DNA of 64,000 bases from Sinobacterium norvegicum (GTDB lineage: Bacteria > Pseudomonadota > Gammaproteobacteria > Pseudomonadales > Sinobacteriaceae). Below, in pieces: positions 16,488 to 25,899 of this stretch. The position numbers were made by a program, and so were the translations under genes. The first letter of the stretch is position 1, and each line of letters opens with the position of its first letter. The stretch is from NCBI RefSeq assembly GCF_923077115.1, contig NZ_CAKLPX010000001.1, forward strand, positions 310,001 through 374,000, read 5' to 3'. The notes beneath the pieces were generated by a model that worked only from the letters and a program-made list of their open reading frames with translations, had not been told where the DNA came from and searched no databases.

Positions 16488-18863
16488 ATGGAATGTGTTG
16501 TTAAGTATCTGATTATAATTTGTTTCTCTGTTTTTTTTCAGGCCGCCTTTGGCACTGAAAAAACCCTGTATATCGATCATAGTGGCCAACAGTTAATCCT
16601 GCCTTATGTTGATTATGCCATTGAGCCTGATCAGCCTGTCACGGCTGCAGCATTATTTGATAACGATGCCGTACTCGACTTTCAGCCGGCCCGTCATTTT
16701 CAACTTCAGGATCATCAAGCCACATGGTTTCGGTTAATAGTCAATAACCCCAGTGATCAGCCGGCAGAATTAGTGCTTAATATGAACGATGTTTTGTTCG
16801 ATAGTATTGAGTTGAGCTATTTTCGAGATGCCGAGTTAATCACGCTCAAGGCAGGTCTTGATATTGCACACAGTCAATGGCCGGTGGATTATCGCTTGAT
16901 TGTATTACCGTTAAGCATTGACGCGCACAGTGAGCAGCGTATTTATTTTAGAGTGTATTCTTCTCAGGTAGGGCTGTTTCAGCCAAGACTTAGCACTCTG
17001 CTGCATTTTTCTTCTACCAGTAGTATGTCAAATACAATCAATCTGTTATTTATTGGTATCGGCTTGGGTATCTGCCTCTTTATGGCGTTCTTTATGCCGA
17101 TGGTGATGCCGGGTCGAATAGCATTAGGATTTGTCCTGTATTTGACGCTATCGATCATGGTACTGGCCTCTGTCTCAGGCCTGTTTATTTATCTGATGCC
17201 AGATCATCCTGATTTACACAAGTTTGTCCTCGTGGCGCTGTTGGTGATTAACTGCATCTCTGTATTGGCGCTGTTCAATTTGTTTTACGAGGTGCACCGC
17301 TGCAATCCCCGCCTGCATAAACTGTATGTTGCTGAGGGTGTACTAATTCTGCTTATGCTGGCGGTATACCCTGTGCTTGGTGGTTATGAGGGGCTGATTC
17401 AACCCGTGATTGTCTGTGTGTTTTTAATGTATATTCTGCTGTTTTATACTGCAGCGATTAAATTTCATGAGGGGTTTACCGGCTCCGGGCTGTTTCTAAT
17501 TGGGCTTGGGGTGTATTTAGCCACGTGTTTCTATGCCGTCTTTGCCGCCAGAGGCTACCTACCTTTCAATGCCTTTATCCGTCACAGTGTGGGTTTTGGT
17601 ATAATTTTTCAGGCGGCTATCGTCTGCTGGGCCATAGCGCAAAAGGGCAAGGCGGCCCAGCGAGCCAGCGATTTACTCAGTAAGGATGTCGCCATTGCGC
17701 AGTCGGCTAATCGCCATAAGAGTGAATTTTTAGCCACAATGAGCCACGAGATACGGACGCCGGTTCATGGCGTATTGGGCATGGCCCAAATGTTACAGGC
17801 CTCAGAGCAAACCGAACAACAGGCCGAGCACACGCATGTCATTATACATTCGGCCAACATGCTGTTAGCAGTCATTAATGACATCTTAGATTTTTCAAAA
17901 ATCGAGGCCGGAAAAATGGAGCTCGATCATACACCCTTTAATTTGGCTGAGTTAGCGCAGTACTCTCGTGCATTATTTGCCCCGCAGGCAGCGGAAAAAA
18001 ATCTAACCTTCACGATAAACGTCGATGAGGCTTGCCCGCTGTGGTTCAAAGGTGATGCGATTCGCCTGCAGCAGATTATTAATAATCTGTTGAGTAATGC
18101 GTTTAAGTTTACCGAGCAGGGTGTGGTTGCCATGTCTATTTGTAGTGAGAGGATAAACGACAGAGCAGCGGTTTTGTTGTTTTCAATAGTCGACAGCGGT
18201 ATAGGCATTGCCCGTAATAAGCGCCAGCAATTGTTTAGCGCCTTTACCCAGGTCGATAAATCTACCACGCGCAATTATGGTGGCACGGGGCTAGGCCTTT
18301 CGATCAGCCAGCAATTAGTGCATCTGATGGGCGGCGAAATTGATGTTAATAGTATAGAGGGCCGGGGTGCAGAATTTTGGTTTAGCATTGAATTAGAGCG
18401 ATGTACTGATCAACCCTGTACTAAAGAAATAGACTCGACACAGCACAGTGCGAGTTTGCACACTGAACCTTCGGTCAGGTTTTTGGTGGCGGAAGACAAT
18501 ATCGTCAATCAGCAAGTGGTCACAGCCATGCTGCTCAAGTGTGATATCGAAGCGGTTATTGCCAACAATGGCAGTGAGGTTATTGACATTTATCGCCGTC
18601 AGAGCAGTCGTTACAGTGCCGTTTTAATGGACTTAGAAATGCCGAGAACCGATGGTTACACGGCGACGAAGGCGATCAGAGAGTTTGAACAACGACACTC
18701 CTTGGCAGCCATCCCTATTATTGCGCTCACTGCACATGCCCTGGAGGATAATATCGACTGTTGTTATAGCGTCGGCATGGATGCCGTACTAACAAAACCA
18801 CTACACTTTGACGCTCTGGTTAAAATGCTGGAAAACCATCAGCTTATGCCCCAATTGCAGTAG
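16488..18863 (+). CDS. Hybrid sensor histidine kinase / response regulator with 7TMR-DISM input
   Basis: A 791-residue inner-membrane signalling protein. It starts with a signal-like hydrophobic segment (residues 4-22). A periplasmic 7TMR-DISMED2-like domain (about 30-180) and seven transmembrane helices (about 185-385) follow. Then come HisKA (FLATMSHEIRTPVHGVLG, phospho-acceptor His near 419), HATPase_c (NNLLSNAFKFTEQG, DSGIGI, GGTGLGLSI) and a receiver domain (VLMDLEMPRTDGYTA, Asp near 714; TKPL lysine). The DISM input usually senses small periplasmic ligands. No partner regulator or HPt protein is adjacent, so the target is unknown. I see no clear Shine-Dalgarno before the ATG. Confidence 0.9.
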   Translation: MECVVKYLIIICFSVFFQAAFGTEKTLYIDHSGQQLILPYVDYAIEPDQPVTAAALFDNDAVLDFQPARHFQLQDHQATWFRLIVNNPSDQPAELVLNMNDVLFDSIELSYFRDAELITLKAGLDIAHSQWPVDYRLIVLPLSIDAHSEQRIYFRVYSSQVGLFQPRLSTLLHFSSTSSMSNTINLLFIGIGLGICLFMAFFMPMVMPGRIALGFVLYLTLSIMVLASVSGLFIYLMPDHPDLHKFVLVALLVINCISVLALFNLFYEVHRCNPRLHKLYVAEGVLILLMLAVYPVLGGYEGLIQPVIVCVFLMYILLFYTAAIKFHEGFTGSGLFLIGLGVYLATCFYAVFAARGYLPFNAFIRHSVGFGIIFQAAIVCWAIAQKGKAAQRASDLLSKDVAIAQSANRHKSEFLATMSHEIRTPVHGVLGMAQMLQASEQTEQQAEHTHVIIHSANMLLAVINDILDFSKIEAGKMELDHTPFNLAELAQYSRALFAPQAAEKNLTFTINVDEACPLWFKGDAIRLQQIINNLLSNAFKFTEQGVVAMSICSERINDRAAVLLFSIVDSGIGIARNKRQQLFSAFTQVDKSTTRNYGGTGLGLSISQQLVHLMGGEIDVNSIEGRGAEFWFSIELERCTDQPCTKEIDSTQHSASLHTEPSVRFLVAEDNIVNQQVVTAMLLKCDIEAVIANNGSEVIDIYRRQSSRYSAVLMDLEMPRTDGYTATKAIREFEQRHSLAAIPIIALTAHALEDNIDCCYSVGMDAVLTKPLHFDALVKMLENHQLMPQLQ

Positions 18864-18998
18864 TTGAAACCTCTCTGTCGCCCTAAGGGCTTAATTATTG
18901 TGTTAGCAGTGGTGATTATAACCGGTCGTTAATGTTATGGTGGCCGTCATATCTGCTGTTTGGATCAGCAATCAAAATAACAATGTGTTGAGGTTGTA

Positions 18999-20552
18999 AT
19001 GGATAGTCAAAAATTACATAACACCGGCAAGGGGCTGGTTAAGTTTGCCTGGGGCGTTGAAATACTGGCGGTATTGATCGGGTTGTTAATTTCATTAATG
19101 GTGTCGATATCTGTTTATCGTGAAATCAGTGTCTCTGACCGTGGTTTTGAATTTGCTGATTTATCGGCCATTCTTGTTGCCGGTTTACCGTTTATGTTGG
19201 TGGCCGTGGTGGAGTTATGCAAGATTCCGTTGGCCACTGCCATGATGTTTGCCAAACACTTTGTCTGGCGCATAGGTTTCTTAGTCGCCGTGCTTCTGCT
19301 GTCGTTGATTACTTTCGAGACGATGTTGAATGGTTTCGAGCGTAATTTTTCTAATCTAACGCTTTCTATCGACGAACAGAAAGACAAGGGCAAGCGGGTC
19401 AATCGTACAATTGATAATATCAATGGTAAAAAAGACGAACTGCTTTATTTTACTCGCGATGATGTCGACTCTGAGTTTGAACAGCTGTTAGGTGTGAATA
19501 ATGCCAATTACAATCGAGAGCTTGAACATCAGCGTGGGTTTATTACCAAACAATTAAGCCGTATCGATACCAGCCATATTGCAGAAACCGAAGCTAAAAT
19601 TTCACAGCTACACACCCGTCAGCAGCAAGTGTATGATCAGTGGGATGTGGAGCGCAACGAGATCCAACAGCGTATACGTGGATTGCTCAATAATAACATC
19701 GGTAATGTGCTGGGCGATAAGCAAAAGCTCAGTGACGAACTCGATGAGTTAAAACTTGAGATGAAACAGGCGATGGCCGATGCGACCTTTTTGACTCGAG
19801 ACAGTGTAGAGCGAAAATATCGCGCGCTGGTCAAGGCTAAAGAACAGCGTTTATATCAGGTGACAGACTACTCGGCAGGCCAACAGGCGCTAAGCCAGCA
19901 GACCGGTAGCGAAGATATGCTGCAGCAACAGTTATCTGCGGTGTCGGCAAAGTATCAAGGCCGTATTGATGATCTTGAGGCTCGAATAGAGCGCTTGCGT
20001 AGCCGTATGAATCAGCAAATAGCGGAGGATCAAGGCCTACGTAAACGCTATCAAACGCAGTACGCTAACTTTGCCAATAAGGCACGTTCTGTGCGAGATA
20101 CTAATAACGGCAAGGCTGAGGGTGAGCGTGATGTTAAGATGGTTGAGTTGGATCAAATCATGTTAAAGGTGAAGGTTCTGGACGATGAACTGTATCAGCT
20201 CAATGAACAGTTGATTGATATTCACTTTCAGATCAACCGTCTAGTGAGCCGTAATCAGATATATCGTATTGCAGCCTATATTACTAACAATGAAAACGCT
20301 GTCGATGTGCCTAAGTCGATTGTAGGTCTGGTGGCATTGGTCTGGTTTGCCTCGTTATCATTTATCTGTGCAGTCACCGGTGTTTTCCTCGCCATAGCCG
20401 GTATGTATCTGATGAAGGTATACCCTGAAAGGGACGAGGCTATGCCGAATGAGTTTATATTCAACGCTAAAGAGACTGAATTTGAACCTTCGTCAGCAGA
20501 GCTAGAGCGACAGACAGATCGGCCGAAACAGCGTGATTTAGAGCCGGCTTGA
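18999..20552 (+). CDS. Unrecognised membrane protein with long coiled coil
   Basis: A 517-residue protein I do not recognise. Three hydrophobic helices lie near residues 16-40, 53-75 and 86-108, with KIPLATAMMFAKHFVWR between the second and third. A strongly charged, heptad-like coiled coil follows from about 120 to 430, rich in Q, E, K and D. One or two hydrophobic segments end it (SIVGLVALVWFASLSFICAVTGVFLAIAGMY), then a short acidic tail. GAGGT precedes the ATG by about 6 nt. The gene ends at a bidirectional terminator shared with the TetR gene. The architecture suggests a membrane-anchored scaffold or tether, but no function can be assigned. Confidence 0.85.
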   Translation: MDSQKLHNTGKGLVKFAWGVEILAVLIGLLISLMVSISVYREISVSDRGFEFADLSAILVAGLPFMLVAVVELCKIPLATAMMFAKHFVWRIGFLVAVLLLSLITFETMLNGFERNFSNLTLSIDEQKDKGKRVNRTIDNINGKKDELLYFTRDDVDSEFEQLLGVNNANYNRELEHQRGFITKQLSRIDTSHIAETEAKISQLHTRQQQVYDQWDVERNEIQQRIRGLLNNNIGNVLGDKQKLSDELDELKLEMKQAMADATFLTRDSVERKYRALVKAKEQRLYQVTDYSAGQQALSQQTGSEDMLQQQLSAVSAKYQGRIDDLEARIERLRSRMNQQIAEDQGLRKRYQTQYANFANKARSVRDTNNGKAEGERDVKMVELDQIMLKVKVLDDELYQLNEQLIDIHFQINRLVSRNQIYRIAAYITNNENAVDVPKSIVGLVALVWFASLSFICAVTGVFLAIAGMYLMKVYPERDEAMPNEFIFNAKETEFEPSSAELERQTDRPKQRDLEPA

Positions 20553-20568
20553 TAACGGTGGTCATCAG

Positions 20569-20594
20569 AAAAAAAGCGCTTATGGCGCTTTTTT
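20569..20594. terminator. Bidirectional terminator between membrane coiled-coil gene and TetR gene
   Basis: Stem aaaaagcgc / gcgcttttt with a 5-nt loop and A/T runs on both sides. The TetR stop codon lies in the loop. Confidence 0.88.
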
Positions 20595-21149
20595 ATTGTC
20601 GGTTAGTTGTGAGGTGAGGGCGGTGATGAGCAAGGGTAGGGTGATTTCTAACTGATCAGGTAGGCCGGATAATCGCTGCTGGCTTGGATTGTTGTTCATT
20701 GCGGCCTGTAAGCAGGCGGCGCCGATAGCGGTTTGAATCACACTGAAATAACCGTTCAGTGCTTGTTGCCGCGTAAAGCCTGCAGCGGCGAGTTTTTCGA
20801 CGAAGGCGTTGGTGACGAGGGTGGCCTGGCTGCCTAGGCGAAGTGACCCCAGCAGTGGTATCCAACTGCTTTGCTCGACCAGTGAACAATACATGCCCCG
20901 TGCCACTTGGTCGACCCACTCCTGCCAAGATAACTCAGCAGCGGGAAATACGTCGGCACGCCGGATCACTTCATCAAGAGTTGCAGCTAACAATTGCTCT
21001 TTGTTGGGAAAGTGTTTATACATGGCCATCGCACTGACACCAAGCTCAGACGCTACTTTTCGCATTGTCAATTTATCGATGCCAACCTGGGCAATCACAC
21101 TGAAGGTGGCATCGATAAATAATTGGCGGCTGAGGGCGGGTTTAGTCAC
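20580..21149 (-). CDS. TetR-family transcriptional regulator
   Basis: A 189-residue TetR/AcrR repressor. The helix-turn-helix is clear in the first 50 residues (IDATFSVIAQVGIDKLTMRKVASELGVSAMAMYKHFPNKEQL). The rest is a helical ligand-binding domain. It starts at a GTG with an AGGAT site 7 nt upstream. It lies 40 nt downstream of the P450 gene on the same strand, so the two are probably cotranscribed from the promoter ahead of the P450, where a 19-bp palindrome is a likely operator. Effector unknown. Confidence 0.9.
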   Translation of the reverse strand: MTKPALSRQLFIDATFSVIAQVGIDKLTMRKVASELGVSAMAMYKHFPNKEQLLAATLDEVIRRADVFPAAELSWQEWVDQVARGMYCSLVEQSSWIPLLGSLRLGSQATLVTNAFVEKLAAAGFTRQQALNGYFSVIQTAIGAACLQAAMNNNPSQQRLSGLPDQLEITLPLLITALTSQLTDNKKAP

Positions 21150-21189
21150 AATGTTATCCTAGGTTGATATGCCGAGCAGTATACTGTGC

Positions 21190-22602
21190 CTATATGAGTT
21201 TTTCACCCGCCGGGGTTGTATTGGCCGGCTCGAATACTACCGGTAGCGTGATTAAAGTACGGGCAAACATGGAGGCTAAAAACGGTGCCTCGCCATCGAT
21301 ACGCATATGACGCGTGCGAAGTAAAAACTCTTTCAATACGATACGGATTTCAGTTCGGGCAAGTTCTCTGCCGATGCAGGCGTGAATACCGTGACCGAAG
21401 GTCAGATGTTTCTTACCATTGTGGCGTTGTAGATCTATTTTTTCGGGGTTGTCGAAGACCCGCTCGTCCCGATTGCCTGAGGCCCACATTAAGAAGATAC
21501 GACTATTTTTGGGCAGCTTCACCCCGTGTAGTTCGCAGTCGTTTTTTGTCCAGCGAAAATGCCCTTGAAACGCCGCCTCTAAGCGAAAGACCTCCTCAAT
21601 AAACGGCGGTAAGTTACCGTCGATATCGCTGCGTATTTCTTCGGCAATATTGGGGTTGTCTATGAGCATTTTCAGGGCATTGCCCATGCTGGTGGCTGAT
21701 GAGTCACTGCCGGCTAATAGCAATTGCATAATGCCACTGACGGCAACGGCATCGGTCATTGGGTTTTGTGGGTCGGTGGCAGCATCGACGAAGATACGGC
21801 TGAGATCACTGCGGGGTTTTTTCTTGGCCAGTAGGTACTGCTGCCAACAGTAACGCATAAATACCATCATCTGTGAGCGACTGTACATCAGTTCCGAGGT
21901 TGTCGAAATGCCGCTCTGTGTTGAGATGCCGTGAACACACCAGCCCTTGATATCTTCAAAGTCCTCTTCTGGAAAGCCGAGTAGCTTAATGATTAATACC
22001 ATCGGCAGCTTCCAACCAAACTGCTGCATGAATTCAACACGGCCACTATCGATAAACTCATCCATCATGGTCTTGCAAAGCGTCTCGACTTCGCTTTCTA
22101 GGCCTTTGACGAATCGGGCGTTCAGGCCCTTGTGTCCAACCTTGCGTTCGCTGGTATGCTTCGGAGGATCTGACAGCGCCAATACATCGCTGGGAATGAC
22201 ACCCATCTCGGCAATCTTTTCCATTTTGGCGCCGGCCTTTTCGACACTGGCGCCACTGCGTAAACCGGCGATAATACCCTGATGGGAGGAAGAGTAGTTA
22301 TCAGTATCGCGGCTAACGGATACGATGTCTTCGAAGCGGGAGATACAGAAGATACCGTTGGGTAGCTGATAGACTGGGTGCTCGTCGCGAATCACCCGAT
22401 AAAAATCAAATGGATTTTGAAAACACTCGGCCTGCAGTGGGCGAAAGTCCTCTGGTGTTTGGGGGTTGGCAACGGCAGGCAGCTGTATCTTGGGCGGAGA
22501 TTTTGACTGCCTGCGAGCTATCTGCCAAGCGCTATAGCGCAACAGAGCCTGCAAACTGTAAGACAGTGCCTTGCGACGGCTGTGATAAAGAAAATCCTGC
22601 AT
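21190..22602 (-). CDS. Cytochrome P450
   Basis: A 470-residue soluble P450. Visible elements: I-helix LLLAGSDSSATS, K-helix ExxR in EEVFRLEAAFQG, and the heme loop HLTFGHGIHACIGREL, with the cysteine thiolate ligand near residue 409. In the I-helix the usual acid-threonine pair (D/E-T) reads D-S, so serine replaces the proton-relay threonine. The first about 40 residues are basic and may form an extension before the P450 fold. The ATG follows an AAAGGATT site. The cotranscribed TetR suggests induction by the substrate or a related compound. I cannot assign a CYP family; no ferredoxin or reductase is adjacent. Confidence 0.93.
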   Translation of the reverse strand: MQDFLYHSRRKALSYSLQALLRYSAWQIARRQSKSPPKIQLPAVANPQTPEDFRPLQAECFQNPFDFYRVIRDEHPVYQLPNGIFCISRFEDIVSVSRDTDNYSSSHQGIIAGLRSGASVEKAGAKMEKIAEMGVIPSDVLALSDPPKHTSERKVGHKGLNARFVKGLESEVETLCKTMMDEFIDSGRVEFMQQFGWKLPMVLIIKLLGFPEEDFEDIKGWCVHGISTQSGISTTSELMYSRSQMMVFMRYCWQQYLLAKKKPRSDLSRIFVDAATDPQNPMTDAVAVSGIMQLLLAGSDSSATSMGNALKMLIDNPNIAEEIRSDIDGNLPPFIEEVFRLEAAFQGHFRWTKNDCELHGVKLPKNSRIFLMWASGNRDERVFDNPEKIDLQRHNGKKHLTFGHGIHACIGRELARTEIRIVLKEFLLRTRHMRIDGEAPFLASMFARTLITLPVVFEPANTTPAGEKLI

Positions 22603-22640
22603 GGTAATCCTTTAGTTGTTTTCTTCAACTATAAGGCTGT

Positions 22641-22659
22641 AGGTTTACAATGTAAACCT
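22641..22659. promoter_or_regulatory. Predicted TetR operator upstream of the P450-tetR operon
   Basis: AGGTTTACAATGTAAACCT is a perfect palindrome with 8-bp arms and a 3-nt centre, 39 nt upstream of the P450 start. This is a typical TetR-family operator form and position. Confidence 0.72.
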
Positions 22660-22682
22660 GCAATGAAAAAACATACAGATAC

Positions 22683-22707
22683 AAAAAAGGCACCCGAAGA
22701 TGCCTTT
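22683..22707 (-). terminator. Terminator of the yjdM/phnA gene
   Basis: On the minus strand: stem aaaggca / tgccttt with an 8-nt loop and a run of six T, 26 nt after the stop of the YjdM-like gene. Confidence 0.85.
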
Positions 22708-22732
22708 GCTGATATGGAAAAAGCGATACTGT

Positions 22733-23305
22733 TTATTTGTTTTTCTTGCAGTAGGCGGCAATGATGACCATGCCGACACCATCGGCCTTGCCCTGGATGT
22801 TCAGTGGGTCCTCTGTGAGGCCGATATTGCGTACGGCGGTGCCGCGTTTGATAATCATACTCGACCCCTTGACCGGCAGGTCTTTGATAATGGTGACGTT
22901 GTCGCCGGCTTGTAATTCGGTGCCGTTGCTGTCTAAACAGGGAGGGCGTTCTGGTTCTGGCAGCCCTGATTTAGCCCACTCGAGATGGTCGTCTTCAAGA
23001 TACATCATGTCGAGTAGGTCGGTTGCCCAAGATTGCTGTTGTGCCATTAAGGTCAGCGCGCGCCAAGACATGACTTGCACCGGTAGCTCTGGGTTCCACA
23101 TACTGTCATTGAGACCCCGCCAATGATTAGAATCCATGGTTTTAGGGTTGGCCAGCTGTGTATCACAAGTAGGGCACATGAGAATACAGCTGCCAGCACT
23201 GGGGCTGACTACCGGTGGCATTTCATAGACAAACAAGTCGTCGCTACTACCACACAGCTCACACTTGTTACCGCTGCGCTGTTCTAGGGCTTTTTCCGTA
23301 CTCAT
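22733..23305 (-). CDS. yjdM: YjdM/PhnA-family zinc-ribbon protein
   Basis: A 190-residue protein with an N-terminal zinc ribbon (CELCGSSDDL and MCPTCDTQL) and the C-terminal PhnA SH3-like domain (LDSNGTELQAGDNVTIIKDLPVKGSS, IKRGTAVRNIGLT, GKADGVGMVI). Proteins of this family were named after the phosphonate locus of E. coli but are not proven to act on phosphonates; their role is unclear. The middle section (residues about 60-115) makes it longer than the 111-residue E. coli YjdM and resembles longer family members. The ATG follows AGGAGATT. It is monocistronic with its own terminator. Confidence 0.88.
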   Translation of the reverse strand: MSTEKALEQRSGNKCELCGSSDDLFVYEMPPVVSPSAGSCILMCPTCDTQLANPKTMDSNHWRGLNDSMWNPELPVQVMSWRALTLMAQQQSWATDLLDMMYLEDDHLEWAKSGLPEPERPPCLDSNGTELQAGDNVTIIKDLPVKGSSMIIKRGTAVRNIGLTEDPLNIQGKADGVGMVIIAAYCKKNK

Positions 23306-23397
23306 GACAATCTCCTAAAATTTGCGACATCTTAAGTGAAGCGTGCAAGGGCTACAATAGAGACAGACCAAAAAGCATTATAGTTTATTTAATCATC

Positions 23398-24399
23398 CTA
23401 CATTTTCCAAAATATACCCCAGGCACCGGTGGCGGTATAAGTATGGCTGGACTGCTCGAATTCTTTACTGGTAATGGAGAGGCTGATATTCGTGCCCCAG
23501 CGTTGACGGTAGTAGACTAAGCCGGCAACGGCGGTAGCCTGCAAGACTTCGGCGTTGGTGCTGACCTCGCCCGGTCGGTCGCCATCAACCGTAATATCGT
23601 AGGGACGGTATCTGCCCTCGGCGCCAGCGTAGGCAAAGTAGCCTGTGGAACCATCTGCAGCATACTGGGGGGTTTCATTAAACTTACCGGGAGTGAAACC
23701 AATACCGCCGAAACTCTGATCGAGGTTTTTCCCAAACCGCGTGATCAAGCCTGTCGCCATTTCCGTCTGATAATTACCAAGGCTGGCTCTGCCCTTGGCG
23801 GATATATCGTACTGCCAGCGGGAGAAAAAACTGTCACGATGGATCAGTCTATCGGTTTCAAACCCTGCATTGAGTACCCATTGATCGTCAATTTGATAGG
23901 CCCAGCCCATCGGCTCATTGACATCAATACTGCGGTGAATATATTTCTGAAAATGATCCCCCTGAGCCTGCTCACCAACAGCGCCAATCATCAGCCGATA
24001 GTTGTCGACTCTGCTGGCACTGAACTGTTTAACCGAGGTTTCGACAAACATCAGGGCGGCATAGGGGCGTTGATCCGGTTCGGGTTCAGTCAGGGCGATG
24101 TCTTCTGGCGTCCATAATTGATGTCCGAATCGATAGCCAACCTTATTGAGCATCTCTTGGCGATCAGACAGCCAAGGTAATTTTGACAATGAAAACCAAG
24201 GCAGGTCATCGGTGTGTTGTTTAGCCGCCGAGTTATAGTCAAGAAACAGACCATTGGTATAGTTTTGGTCGGTATGCACCATGGTGTCGTTTTCAAAGGT
24301 AAAGGCATAGGTAGCCATACTGGCATGGGCGCCAGCAGGGATTGCGAAAGCGGTAAATGAAGAGACACAAAAAGCGGGTAAACATCGGGCAGTAAGCAT
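23398..24399 (-). CDS. LpxR-family outer-membrane protein (lipid A deacylase-like)
   Basis: A 333-residue protein with a signal peptide (hydrophobic to about residue 27, ending GAHAS). LpxR/DUF2219 signature stretches are TFENDTMVHTDQNYTNGLFL, FGHQLWTPEDI, DQRPYAALMFVETS and IGAVGEQAQGDHFQKYIHRS, followed by alternating beta strands to a terminal aromatic-rich end (WGIFWKM). LpxR removes the 3'-acyloxyacyl chain of lipid A at the outer membrane. The N-D pair, the threonine and the histidine that match the known active site are present, so activity is plausible but not shown. It may instead be a non-enzymatic relative. Confidence 0.82.
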   Translation of the reverse strand: MLTARCLPAFCVSSFTAFAIPAGAHASMATYAFTFENDTMVHTDQNYTNGLFLDYNSAAKQHTDDLPWFSLSKLPWLSDRQEMLNKVGYRFGHQLWTPEDIALTEPEPDQRPYAALMFVETSVKQFSASRVDNYRLMIGAVGEQAQGDHFQKYIHRSIDVNEPMGWAYQIDDQWVLNAGFETDRLIHRDSFFSRWQYDISAKGRASLGNYQTEMATGLITRFGKNLDQSFGGIGFTPGKFNETPQYAADGSTGYFAYAGAEGRYRPYDITVDGDRPGEVSTNAEVLQATAVAGLVYYRQRWGTNISLSITSKEFEQSSHTYTATGAWGIFWKM

Positions 24400-24666
24400 A
24401 GTGGTTTCTACCTATCAGTGACTAGCTGAGTTTATATCATGCTGATGATGACTTTCCGCTTTAACTATTGGTAAGTTGGCGATCGATGTCGAGTAGATCA
24501 ATAATTGCACTGCGCGGTTCGGATTGAACAGGGAAGTAATGTAGAGATCATCGTCGAATTGACTGCCGTCATAGCCCTGTTCTTTGTTGAGTAGGCACTT
24601 TCAGCTCGCTATCCAGAATCCCTGATGATGACAGAGGCATTAAATGACGCTGGTATTGCGGTGTTG

Positions 24667-25692
24667 TTAGGGCAGAATTCGTTGAAGCAGTGGGATTTTT
24701 GCTAGCAGCATAGTGATGAATAAGGCGGCCACCAGTGTGAAGATGCTAATCAAGCCAATGGCCAGCCAATCACTGCCAAACCAGCTGTAGACACCGTTGT
24801 CGAGCTGGCGAACAGGGATTAATAGAATCGGATGAATCAAATAAATGCCCAGGCTGTACTTGCCGATGGTGTTGACTGTGGTTGCGTAGCGTTGTTCAAG
24901 CCTGGGGGCAAAGTGTTGGCCCAGCACAAAAATCATACCGCCAATAATCACGGTGTTAATCGTCTTATAATCCATGAAAAAACCACTGTATTGACCGGTT
25001 TGCAGAGCAATGCCCCAAGTACCTAGAATATTGATTGTCATGCAGGCCAAGCCAGCGGCGACCCAGTATTGGAGTTGCTGGCTGTTGTCGCGGTTATGAA
25101 GATACCAGCCGAGTATCAGATAGCCGGTGTAGAGCACGACATCTTGGGTAATCGCTGTCTGTACCTCTAATAAAAAAATCGAGGTCATAAACAGCCAGGT
25201 GGCGATCAGCAGTTTGATCTGTTCTGCAGTCATCACTTTTAGAATAGGGATCAGCAGCGGAATGACAAAATAGAGTGGAATGAAATCATAGAAAAACCAC
25301 AGATGGTACCAGGCCGGTGTGTTGTTAGCGGCGGCCAGGGTGCTGACGGCGCTGGTGCTGCTCCAGCCATCGGGGCCGAAGCCGACGATCAAACTATAAA
25401 TAATTGTCCAAGCGGCGAACGGGATGAGTACCTTCATCAGTCGTCGCGAGAGATAATGGTCGCATTCAAATGGCCGCTTATCCGACAGCAATAACGCACC
25501 GGTTATCATCATAAAAACCGGTACAGCCCAGCGGGTAACACTGTTATAGCTGACGGTGGCCAGCCACTCGCCAACGGGTATCTGGCCATAGAGCTCCCGC
25601 ATTGGGCCGAGCACATGAATAATAATAACAGCGATGGTAGCGACACAGCGCAGTAAATTAAGATAGAAATAAGAGGGTTTGGCTTGTGTCAT
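24667..25692 (-). CDS. Acyltransferase 3 family membrane protein (WecH/OatA type)
   Basis: A 341-residue integral membrane protein with about ten hydrophobic helices. It shows acyltransferase-3 features: LLRCVATIAVIIIHVLGP near the start with the conserved Arg and His, AVPVFMMITGALLL, RRLMKVLIPFAAWTIIYSL, and HLWFFYDFIPLYFVIPLLIP. Such proteins O-acetylate sugars of polysaccharides, peptidoglycan or LPS. An LpxR-like gene is the next gene on the same strand, so an envelope-modifying role is consistent, though the 267-nt gap argues against tight coupling. Acceptor unknown. Confidence 0.87.
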   Translation of the reverse strand: MTQAKPSYFYLNLLRCVATIAVIIIHVLGPMRELYGQIPVGEWLATVSYNSVTRWAVPVFMMITGALLLSDKRPFECDHYLSRRLMKVLIPFAAWTIIYSLIVGFGPDGWSSTSAVSTLAAANNTPAWYHLWFFYDFIPLYFVIPLLIPILKVMTAEQIKLLIATWLFMTSIFLLEVQTAITQDVVLYTGYLILGWYLHNRDNSQQLQYWVAAGLACMTINILGTWGIALQTGQYSGFFMDYKTINTVIIGGMIFVLGQHFAPRLEQRYATTVNTIGKYSLGIYLIHPILLIPVRQLDNGVYSWFGSDWLAIGLISIFTLVAALFITMLLAKIPLLQRILP

Positions 25693-25899
25693 ATCAACTA
25701 CTTAGGTGACTTTTCGTTAATGTATAGGACTGATTGTAGAACAATAAGTTCGAATGCTTTTTACTAGAGTGACTGCGATGGATCAAAAAAACAATACGTC
25801 ACCGCTGCGTCAGTGGCGAGAATAATAATCAAGATTAACCATTTGTTAAGTTGTTGTGTTAAAACATTAGGGTTATTTTACAGGTGTAAAGCAAAATAA

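Noticed and set aside
24430-24666. Protein-like stretch on the minus strand between the LpxR-like and acyltransferase genes (fragments such as YDGSQFDDDLYITSLFN) that would need a frameshift to be one reading frame.
   Set aside because: It is short, has no start or ribosome site and I cannot match it to a family. It may be a decayed gene end, but random open frames of this size are expected.
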